Source of the DNA: Candidatus Zixiibacteriota bacterium
Lineage (GTDB): Bacteria; Zixibacteria; MSB-5A5; GN15; FEB-12
Direction of reading: 5' to 3'
DNA length: 64,000 bases
Assembly: GCA_040756055.1 (NCBI GenBank)
Contig: JBFLZR010000007.1
Span: forward strand, 93,766 to 157,765
The translations under genes were made by a program, and so were the position numbers. How positions within the stretch are numbered: the stretch's first letter is position 1; each line of letters opens with the position of its first letter. This document shows, in pieces, positions 1 through 9,000 of the stretch. The notes under the pieces were generated by a model that did not search any database, was not told the DNA's origin, and was given only the letters and a program-made list of their open reading frames with translations.

Positions 1-3000
1 TGACGACGTTCCCGGCTGGTATGACCATTGATGCCAACGGCCTGGTAAGCTGGACCCCGAACGATGTTGGTGACTTTGGTGTTACAATCGAAGCTTCCAA
101 CGCGTTTGGTACCGATGTCCAGAGCTTTACTATTGCTGTAGCTGGCATCGCTCCGATCATTACTTCGACACCGAACGAAAACGGTGTTAGGAATGAACTC
201 TATACTTATGATGTTGACGCCAGTGGTTACCCGGCCCCGACGTTCGCTTTGGCGACCGCGCCGGGTGGCATGACCATTGACGCTGTTTCCGGTTTGATCT
301 CGTGGACTCCCGCTGACCTTGGTGACTTCGCCGTTGTGGTCGAAGCCAGCAACGTCGCCGGTACGGATGTCCAGAGCTTCAGTATTAATGTGGTAGAAGG
401 TGACATCGCTCCGATTATCACTTCTACGCCGGTTACCAGCGTAACTGTCAACCAACTTTATTCATATGACGTACAGGCCAGTGGTAATCCCGCCCCGACG
501 TTTGCTCTCACTGTGGCTCCGGCCGGCATGACTATCAATGCCACTACCGGACTTATTCAGTGGACGCCGACCGTCGTTGGCGATTACGATGTAACCGTCG
601 TCGCTACCAACGGCGTTGCTCCTGATGCTGTTCAGAGCTTCACGATCACCGTTCTGGGTATTGCCCCGACGTTTACGTCGACTCCCATTACCACCGGCAC
701 CTATGGCGTAGCTTATAGCTATGATGCCGATGCCGATGGCATCCCGGCCCCGACATTCGCTTTGGCGACTGCTCCGGCCGGTATGACCATTGACGCTATC
801 AGTGGTCTGGTGAGCTGGACTCCGGATGATGTTGGTGATTTCGATGTCACAATCGAAGCCTCCAACGTCGCCGGTACCGCTGTCCAGAGCTTCAGCATAG
901 CGGTTGCCGGCATTGCCCCGAGCTTTACCTCGACGCCGGTCCTGACTGGTACCTATGGTGTGGCTTACAGCTATGACGCCGACGCTGCTGGTTACCCGGC
1001 TCCGACGTTCGCTCTGACGACCGCCCCGGCCGGCATGACCATTGACGCTATCAGCGGTCTGGTAAGCTGGACCCCGGACGATGTTGGCGACTTCGGTGTT
1101 ACTATCGAGGCTTCCAACGTTGCCGGTACTGCTGTCCAGAGCTTCACGATAGCGGTTGCCGGTATTGCTCCGAGCTTCACCTCGACGCCGATCACTTCCG
1201 GTACTTATGGTGTAGCTTACAGCTACGATGCCGACGCTGATGGTTACCCGGCTCCGACGTTCGCTCTGACGACCGCCCCGGCTGGCATGACCATTGATGC
1301 CAACGGTCTGGTAAGCTGGACCCCGGATGATGTTGGTGATTTCGGTGTTACAATCGAAGCTTCCAACGTTGCCGGTACTGCTGTCCAGAGCTTCACCATT
1401 GCCGTGGCTGGTATTGCTCCGACCTTTACTTCAACGCCGATCACGAATGCCGGCTTTGAAGTACTCTATACATACGATGCCGATGCTGATGGTTACCCGG
1501 CGCCGACGTTCGCTCTGACGACGTTCCCGGCTGGCATGACCATTGACGCTATCAGCGGTCTGGTAAGCTGGACGCCTGACGATGTTGGTGACTTCGCCGT
1601 AGTAATCGAAGCTGCCAACGCGTTTGGTACCGATGTCCAGAGCTTCACCGTCACCGTTGGCGGTATCGGTCCGGTCTTCACGTCGACACCGGTTCTGACC
1701 GGTACGTACGGCGTGGCGTACAGCTATGACGCTAATGCCAGTGGTTACCCGGTCCCGACATTCGCTTTGGCGACCGCTCCGGCCGGTATGACCATTGACG
1801 CTATCAGCGGTCTGGTAAGCTGGATCCCGGGCGATGTTGGTGATTTCGATGTCATCATCGAAGCCACTAACGACTTCGGCACGGCTGTCCAGAGTTTCAC
1901 CATCGCGGTTGGTGGCATTGCTCCGAGCTTCACCTCGACGCCGGTTCTGACTGGTGACTATGGTGTAGCTTACAGCTATGACGCCGATGCTGATGGTTAC
2001 CCGGCTCCGACGTTCGCTTTGACGACCGCCCCGGCTGGTATGACCATTGATGGCGCTGGTCTGGTAAGCTGGACTCCGGATGATGTTGGCGACTTTGATG
2101 TTACAATCGAAGCTTCCAACGTTGCCGGTACTGCTGTCCAGAGCTTCACGATAGCCGTTGCCGGTATTGCTCCGAGCTTCACCTCGACGCCGATTACTTC
2201 CGGTACTTATGGTGTAGCTTACAGCTACGATGCCGACGCTGATGGTTACCCGGCGCCGACGTTCGCTCTGACGACCGCCCCGGCTGGCATGACCATTGAT
2301 GCCAACGGTCTGGTAAGCTGGACCCCGGATGATGTTGGTGATTTCGGTGTTACAATCGAAGCTTCCAACGTTGCCGGTACTGCTGTCCAGAGCTTCACGA
2401 TAGCGGTGGCCGGTATTGCTCCGAGCTTCACCTCTTCGCCGGTTCTGACCGGTGACTATGGCGTGCTCTACACTTACGATGCCGACGCTGCTGGTTATCC
2501 GGCTCCGACGTTCGCTCTGACGACCGCCCCGGCTGGTATGACTATTGATGCTAACGGTCTGGTAAGCTGGACTCCGGATGATGTTGGTGACTTTGGTGTT
2601 ACCATCGAAGCTTCCAACGCTTACGGTACTGCTGTCCAGAGCTTTACCATCGCCGTGGCTGGTATTGCTCCGAGCTTCACCTCGACGGCTCCTCTCGGTG
2701 GCGTCGTTGGTGAGCTTTACACTTATGATGCTAATGCCGATGGATATCCGGCCCCGACGTTCGCTCTGACGACTTCACCTCTCGGTATGACAATCGATGC
2801 GGTGAGTGGTCTGATCAGCTGGACGCCTGATGCTGAAGGTCTTTATGATGTCGTTATCGAGGCTTCCAACGCCTTTGGCAGCGATGTTCAGAGCTTCACC
2901 ATCAACGTGGTTGCTGGCCCAGAGGCTCCTGTAATAACTTCGACTCCGTCGACCAGTGTTGTTGTCAACCAGCTTTACAGCTATGATGTGGAAGCTACCG

Positions 3001-5702
3001 GTAACCCGGGTCCGACGTTCGCTTTGAGCGTTGCTCCGGCCGGTATGACAATCAACGCTACGACCGGACTTATCGAGTGGACCCCAGGCACCGTTGGTGA
3101 CTTTGATGTTACCGTGGTAGCCAGCAACGGTGTCGATCCTGATGCTGTTCAGAGCTTCACGATCACTGTGCTGGGTATTGCTCCTGCGTTCACTTCGACA
3201 CCTGTTTTGACAGGTACTTATGGTATAGCTTACAGCTACGATGCTGATGCTGATGGTATCCCGGCTCCGACGTTCGCTTTGACGACCGCCCCGGCCGGCA
3301 TGGCTATCGACGCTATCAGTGGTCTGGTAAGCTGGACGCCTGATGATGTTGGTGACTTTGGTGTTACAATCGAAGCTTCCAACGCTTACGGCACCGATGT
3401 CCAGAGCTTCACGATAGCGGTTGCCGGTATCGCTCCGAGCTTTACCTCCTCGCCGGTTCTGACTGGTGACTATGGTGTAGCTTACAGCTATGACGCCGAC
3501 GCCGATGGTTATCCGGTTCCGACGTTCGCTCTGGCGACCGCCCCGGCTGGCATGACTATCGACGCTATCAGTGGTCTGGTAAGCTGGACTCCGGATGATG
3601 CTGGTGACTTTGATGTCATAATTGAAGCCACTAACTCCGCCGGAACCGCCACTCAGAGCTTCACCATCACGGTTGGTGGTATCGCTCCGAGCTTTACGTC
3701 CACTCCGATCACGAGCGGCACCTACGGTGTACTCTACACTTATGATGCCGATGCCTCTGGTTATCCGGCTCCGACCTTCGCTCTCTCGACCGCTCCGGCC
3801 GGCATGACCATTGACGCCGTGTCAGGTCTGATTTCCTGGACCCCGGATGATGCTGGTGATTTCGACGTCGTCATCGAAGCCGCTAACTCTTCCGGTACTG
3901 CTGTCCAGAGCTTCACCATCACGGTCGTTGGTATAGCCCCGAGCTTTACATCGACGCCGGTTACTGCCGGTACTTATGGTGTGCTCTACACTTACGATGC
4001 CGACGCTGATGGTTATCCGACCCCGACGTTCGCTCTGGCGACCGCCCCGGCTGGCATGACCATTGATGCTATCGGTCTGGTAAGCTGGACCCCGGACGAT
4101 GTTGGTGACTTCGCCGTTACAATCGAAGCTTCCAACGCCTATGGCACCGATGTCCAGAGCTTCACGATAGCCGTTGCCGGTATCGCTCCGAGCTTCACCT
4201 CGTCGCCGGTTCTGACCGGCACCTTTGGTGTTGCTTACACTTACGATGCCGACGCTGATGGTTACCCGGCCCCGACGCTCGCTCTGACGGCCGCCCCGGC
4301 TGGCATGACCATCGACGCTGCCGGCGTGGTAACCTGGACGCCTGCTGACGTTGGTGACTTTGATGTTACAATCGAAGCTTCCAACGCCTACGGCACTGCT
4401 GTCCAGAGCTTTACCATCACCGTTGGTGGTACTGTTCCGGTCATTTCGTCGACACCGATTCTTACCGGTGTTGCCGGTGAACTCTATGCATACGATGTAG
4501 ACGCTGATGGCTATCCCGAGGCTACGTTCGCTCTGACGACGTCGCCAGCCGGCATGACCATCGACGCTATCTCGGGTCTGATTTCGTGGACTCCTGCCGC
4601 TGCCGGCAGCTACGATGTGGTTGTCGTAGCGAGCAACTCCGCGGGCTCAGACGCCCAGAGCTTCACCATAGTGGTTGAGGCCGCTCCGGAAGCTCCGGTC
4701 ATCACTTCGACTCCTGTGACCAGCGCGGTTATCTTTGACTCGTACGCGTACGATGTTGAAGCCACTGGTTACCCGACGCCGACGTTTGCTCTGACCACGG
4801 CTCCGCTCGGCATGACCATTGACGCCGCGACCGGTCTCATTTCGTGGACCGCGGATGCTCTCGGCGACTTTGCGGTGACAGTTGTGGCCGGCAACGGTGT
4901 TGAACCCGACGCTGTCCAGAGCTTCACCATAACCGTTTCGGGTATCGCTCCCACCTTCACCTCTACTCCTGTGGTAGAAGGTACGGTGGACGAGCTGTAC
5001 TCGTACGATGCTGATGCCGATGGTTATCCGGAGCCAACATTCGCGCTGGCTTATGGCCCGGCGGGAATGACGATCGACGCGGCGACCGGCCTGATTGAGT
5101 GGACACCGACCGAAACCGGATCCTTTGACGTTACCATAGAAGCTATCAACGACTATGGCACTGCGACTCAGGAATTCACGATCACGGTATTCAGTCAATT
5201 CCAGCCCGTCACCTTCCTGGATCAGGATCCCATCTATCTTAAGGATGTGCAGGATAAGATCCTTGGCGTGATGCTTGCTGGATTCGACGTTAGCACTGTC
5301 GACGTTAGCTCGATACTCGTCAACTACGAGGTACCTCCGAAGGATACCCCGTATGACACGGTGTATGCCGAGTATCCGCTGCCGGTCTTGAAGATACCGG
5401 TTGGAGTCATGAGATTCATGTCCAACTGGAGACCTATTAAGACCACTGTTCAGGATACTTATGTCGTCAGCTTCACGCTGCTCGACGGTACTCCGGTCGA
5501 ACTCGTCGGCGATGTGAACATCGAGATTGTACCCGGTGACCTCACTCTTGACGGGATAGTCAATAACGACGATATATCGTTCATGGTCGACCTGCTGTGG
5601 AATCACGGTAAATATCCGACCTACGAAGAGTTGGCCGATATTGACGGAAACGGCAAGGTTGATCCGATAGACCTGCGCGTTCTGATAAAGCTGGTCTATT
5701 AG
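1..5702 (+). CDS. Giant Ig-like repeat (He_PIG) surface protein with C-terminal dockerin, 5' end missing
   Basis: The reading frame is open from the first bases of the window, so the N-terminus and any signal peptide lie upstream. About 1,900 residues are visible. They form one partial and 20 complete tandem modules of about 83 residues, each built as xAPxFTSTP, then YxYDADADGYPAPTFAL, then PAGMTIDA, GLVSWTP and VQSFTIAV. This is the putative Ig/cadherin-like He_PIG pattern found in bacterial extracellular adhesins. From 5199 to 5534 a non-repeat module of about 110 residues follows, which recurs in the next three genes. The last 55 residues are a dockerin type I pair of calcium loops (DLTLDGIVNNDD and DIDGNGKVDPID). 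The protein is probably exported and surface-associated; ligand and partner are unknown. Some modules are almost identical at DNA level, a sign of recent internal duplication. Domain assignment is confident, function is inferred. Confidence 0.9.
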   Translation, partial: TTFPAGMTIDANGLVSWTPNDVGDFGVTIEASNAFGTDVQSFTIAVAGIAPIITSTPNENGVRNELYTYDVDASGYPAPTFALATAPGGMTIDAVSGLISWTPADLGDFAVVVEASNVAGTDVQSFSINVVEGDIAPIITSTPVTSVTVNQLYSYDVQASGNPAPTFALTVAPAGMTINATTGLIQWTPTVVGDYDVTVVATNGVAPDAVQSFTITVLGIAPTFTSTPITTGTYGVAYSYDADADGIPAPTFALATAPAGMTIDAISGLVSWTPDDVGDFDVTIEASNVAGTAVQSFSIAVAGIAPSFTSTPVLTGTYGVAYSYDADAAGYPAPTFALTTAPAGMTIDAISGLVSWTPDDVGDFGVTIEASNVAGTAVQSFTIAVAGIAPSFTSTPITSGTYGVAYSYDADADGYPAPTFALTTAPAGMTIDANGLVSWTPDDVGDFGVTIEASNVAGTAVQSFTIAVAGIAPTFTSTPITNAGFEVLYTYDADADGYPAPTFALTTFPAGMTIDAISGLVSWTPDDVGDFAVVIEAANAFGTDVQSFTVTVGGIGPVFTSTPVLTGTYGVAYSYDANASGYPVPTFALATAPAGMTIDAISGLVSWIPGDVGDFDVIIEATNDFGTAVQSFTIAVGGIAPSFTSTPVLTGDYGVAYSYDADADGYPAPTFALTTAPAGMTIDGAGLVSWTPDDVGDFDVTIEASNVAGTAVQSFTIAVAGIAPSFTSTPITSGTYGVAYSYDADADGYPAPTFALTTAPAGMTIDANGLVSWTPDDVGDFGVTIEASNVAGTAVQSFTIAVAGIAPSFTSSPVLTGDYGVLYTYDADAAGYPAPTFALTTAPAGMTIDANGLVSWTPDDVGDFGVTIEASNAYGTAVQSFTIAVAGIAPSFTSTAPLGGVVGELYTYDANADGYPAPTFALTTSPLGMTIDAVSGLISWTPDAEGLYDVVIEASNAFGSDVQSFTINVVAGPEAPVITSTPSTSVVVNQLYSYDVEATGNPGPTFALSVAPAGMTINATTGLIEWTPGTVGDFDVTVVASNGVDPDAVQSFTITVLGIAPAFTSTPVLTGTYGIAYSYDADADGIPAPTFALTTAPAGMAIDAISGLVSWTPDDVGDFGVTIEASNAYGTDVQSFTIAVAGIAPSFTSSPVLTGDYGVAYSYDADADGYPVPTFALATAPAGMTIDAISGLVSWTPDDAGDFDVIIEATNSAGTATQSFTITVGGIAPSFTSTPITSGTYGVLYTYDADASGYPAPTFALSTAPAGMTIDAVSGLISWTPDDAGDFDVVIEAANSSGTAVQSFTITVVGIAPSFTSTPVTAGTYGVLYTYDADADGYPTPTFALATAPAGMTIDAIGLVSWTPDDVGDFAVTIEASNAYGTDVQSFTIAVAGIAPSFTSSPVLTGTFGVAYTYDADADGYPAPTLALTAAPAGMTIDAAGVVTWTPADVGDFDVTIEASNAYGTAVQSFTITVGGTVPVISSTPILTGVAGELYAYDVDADGYPEATFALTTSPAGMTIDAISGLISWTPAAAGSYDVVVVASNSAGSDAQSFTIVVEAAPEAPVITSTPVTSAVIFDSYAYDVEATGYPTPTFALTTAPLGMTIDAATGLISWTADALGDFAVTVVAGNGVEPDAVQSFTITVSGIAPTFTSTPVVEGTVDELYSYDADADGYPEPTFALAYGPAGMTIDAATGLIEWTPTETGSFDVTIEAINDYGTATQEFTITVFSQFQPVTFLDQDPIYLKDVQDKILGVMLAGFDVSTVDVSSILVNYEVPPKDTPYDTVYAEYPLPVLKIPVGVMRFMSNWRPIKTTVQDTYVVSFTLLDGTPVELVGDVNIEIVPGDLTLDGIVNNDDISFMVDLLWNHGKYPTYEELADIDGNGKVDPIDLRVLIKLVY
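1110..1396 (+). repeat. Near-identical module tract, copy 1 (partner 2112-2398)
   Basis: About 287 bp spanning the end of one Ig-like module and most of the next recur exactly 1002 bp downstream, four modules later, with only a handful of base differences by eye. The two complete modules encode the same protein sequence. Other modules of the gene differ much more at synonymous sites, so this pair reflects recent duplication or gene conversion. Confidence 0.8.
2112..2398 (+). repeat. Near-identical module tract, copy 2 (partner 1110-1396)
   Basis: Second copy of the tract at 1110-1396. The match ends sharply near 2398, where the following codons differ (gcttcac followed by gatagcg here, by cattgcc in copy 1). 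Confidence 0.8.
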
Positions 5703-5736
5703 CGATTCCTAAATAGCTGCCCCTCAAGGCAGTAAA

Positions 5737-5774
5737 AAGCCCGCCCTCCAAAAGGGGGCGGGCTTTATTTTTTT
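5737..5774 (+). terminator. Intrinsic terminator after the first Ig-like gene
   Basis: A 10-bp GC-rich stem (5737-5746 pairing with 5756-5765, core CCCGCCC/GGGCGGG) is followed by a T-rich run, 35 bp after the stop codon. Confidence 0.9.
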
Positions 5775-6094
5775 GCCACCGATAATGAAACGAGATACAA
5801 TGAGTCGCGTATGCGCAATGGTGCTACCCCAAAAAACAGGAAAGACCACTATCGACCTTGAATTAGAGTTGACTAATGAGTCAATTATGTTTATATTTTA
5901 AATGTACTTTAAACCATTACTTCAGTTTAGATACCCTCACGAATCATTTTTTCGTTCGGGGGTTCAAGAGGGGTTTTACAGGGGTTGGTTCTCTATATCA
6001 ATAGGGAACTTGGTTTGGCGCAGCATATCGTATAATGAGCATATTTATCAATACAACCTAATAACCTCACAACTTTAAAACACAGGGAGTAACA
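5775..6094 (+). other. Intergenic region with probable promoter for the second Ig-like gene
   Basis: No gene is seen here. A TATAAT hexamer lies at 6031-6036 with TTGGTT at 6010-6015 (spacer only 15), a plausible but imperfect promoter giving a leader of about 55 nt. The ribosome-binding site (CAGGGAGTAACA) sits directly before the ATG. The part from 5775 to 6009 is AT-rich and shows no other recognisable feature; it contains GGTTCAAGAGG, also present before the third gene. Confidence 0.5.
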
Positions 6095-9000
6095 ATGAGA
6101 GCATTTGCCCTCACACTCATCGTTGCCCTAGTCCTGGTGTTGCCCGGTACCATACTTGGTCAGGCAATTTCGCTTGATCATGTCGATGGACTTAACGCCA
6201 GCGGCGAGATTATCCCCGGTGAAGTAGTTACATTCTATATCCGCTTGACCAACGGGCCATTGGCCCAGTCGGTTATCAGCAACGGATATCGGGTGTATTC
6301 TCCAGACGGTGCTACCTGGAGCCCACTGGTGGGAACACTCAATCCAATTTATCCATGGGATATGGATCCGTTTGTAATGTTTCCGCCTTACTTCGACCTG
6401 GGAATGTACGTTAACGTCTTCTCCAATGGATTAGTCTCTGACACCATCGGCTTTGGCGGCGCCGCGGGCATGTACGGCACCGGCCTTCCGGCCAACTTCG
6501 ATGCCGTCGGGTACTGGATTACCATGGGCGCGGTTGATATCGCCCACGCCGGTAAAACCATCGTACTCGACTCAGCCTGGTACCCGCCGGCCGGTCGCTG
6601 GGTCTGGGCCACCGTGGCCGAGAATGTCGCCTGGGATGGCCCGCACACCTTCCCGATTCACAGTGATGAACCCATAGGCGAAGCCCCGGTGATAACTTCA
6701 ACGCCGGTTACCTCAGCCACGTACGGTGCAGCCTACACCTATGATGTTGAGGCTACCGGCGACCCGGCTCCGACGTTCGCTTTGACAACGGCTCCGGCAG
6801 GCATGACCATTGATGCTGCCACCGGCGTCATTTCCTGGACTCCGGATGTTGTCGGTGACATCGATGTCGTAGTAGAGGCCTCGAACACCGAAGGTACTGA
6901 TACACAGGCCTTCACTATCGCTGTGGCTGGTATCGTTCCGGCCTTCACCTCGACTCCGGTTACTACCGGTACTTACGGTGTGGCTTACAGCTATGATGCT
7001 AACGTGAGTGGTTACCCGGCCCCGACGTTCGCTCTGACGACTGCCCCGGCAGGAATGATCATTAACGGCACGACCGGTCTGATTTCCTGGACACCCGATG
7101 TTGTCGGTGATGTTCCGGTAGTCGTAGAAGCCTCGAACGTAGCCGGTACTGCTGTCCAGAGCTTCAGTATCTCCGTGGCCGGTATCGCTCCGGCCTTCAC
7201 CTCGACTCCGGTTACTACCGGTACTTACGGTGTGGCTTACAGCTATGATGCCGACGCCTCTGGTTACCCGGCCCCGACGTTTGCTCTGACGACCGCCCCG
7301 GCCGGCATGACCATTGACGCCGCTTCCGGCCTGGTAAGCTGGACTCCGGACGTCGTTGGTGATGTCGCGGTTGTCCTCGAAGCTTCCAACGCTTATGGCT
7401 CCGATGCCCAGACCTTCACCATCACGGTTGGCGGTATTGCTCCGAGCATCACCTCGTTACCGTGTGAGAATGCCCAATACGGTGTGCCTTACACTTGTGA
7501 TGTAGACGCTGATGGCTATCCGGCCCCGACGTTCGCTCTGACGACCGCCCCGGCCGGCATGACCATTGACGCTGCCAGTGGCCTGATCTCTTGGACCCCG
7601 GACCTTATCGGCGACGTTCTGGTAGTCGTAGAAGCCTCCAACGGTTACGGCTCCGATGTTCAGAACTTCACGATTGCGGTGGCTGGTATCACTCCAAGCT
7701 TCACCTCGACCCCGGTCCTGACTGGTACCTATGGTGTTGCTTACAGCTACGATGCCAATGCTGATGGTTATCCGGCCCCGACGTTCGCTCTGACGACCGC
7801 CCCGGCTGGTATGACCGTTGACGCCGCGTCCGGTCTGGTAAGCTGGACCCCGGATGATGTTGGTGACTTCGCGGTTGTAATCGAAGCTGCTAACGCGTTT
7901 GGTACCGACGTCCAGAGCTTTACCATCACGGTTACTGGTATTGCTCCGAGCTTCACCTCGACGGCTCCTCTCGGTGGCGTTGTCGGTGAACTCTACACTT
8001 ATGATGCTAATGCCGACGGTTACCCGGCCCCGACGTTCGCTCTGACGACCGCCCCGGCCAGCATGACCATAGATGCTGTTTCGGGTCTAATCGGGTGGAC
8101 TCCCGCCGCAGCTGGCGACTATGACGTGGTAGTCGAAGCCGCCAACGCTTTTGGCTCTGACGTACAGAGCTTCACGATCGGCGTGGTTGACGCTCCCGAA
8201 GCCCCGCTTATTACTTCAACGCCGGTGACCGGTGTTACCGTGAACCAGCTTTACACCTACGATGTGGAAGCTACCGGTAATCCGGCCCCGACGTTCGCTC
8301 TGACGACCGCTCCGGCCGGCATGACGATTAATGCCACCAGCGGTTTGATTTCGTGGACACCCACCATGGTTGGCGATTACGGTGTAACAGTCGTCGCCAG
8401 CAACGATGTGGAACCCGATGCCGTTCAGAGCTTCACGATTACCGTGGTTGGCATTGCCCCGAGCTTTACTTCGACCCCGGTTACCAGTGTGGCCTACGGC
8501 GCTGCTTACAGCTATGACGCCGATGCCGATGGTATCCCGGCTCCGACGTTTGCTCTGACAACCGCTCCGGCCGGCATGACTATTGATGCCGTCAGCGGCT
8601 TGATCGAGTGGACAGCCGACTTTGCCGGTGATGTCGACGTGGTCATTGAGGCTTCCAACGCTTTTGGTAGCGATGTCCAAAGCTTCAAGATTTCCGTCCT
8701 CGGCGCCGCTCCGTCATTCACTTCCACGCCGATTACTATCGGTACTTACGGCGTGGCTTACAGCTATGATGCTGATGCCGATGGTATCCCGGCTCCGACG
8801 TTCGCTCTGACGACCGCTCCGGCCGGTATGACTATCGACGCTGCGACTGGCCTGGTCGCCTGGACACCGGATGATGTTGGAGATTTCGGTGTTGTCATCG
8901 AAGCTTCCAACGCTTTCGGAACCGATGTCCAGAGCTTCAGCATAGCTGTTGCTGGTATTGCTCCGGTGATTACCACAACTCCTACCACCACAGGCGTGGT

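Noticed and set aside
4647-5606. Long open frame (319 codons) on the minus strand
   Set aside because: It is antisense to the Ig repeats and shared C-terminal module, has no ribosome-binding site, and its length comes from the repetitive codon pattern of the plus-strand gene.
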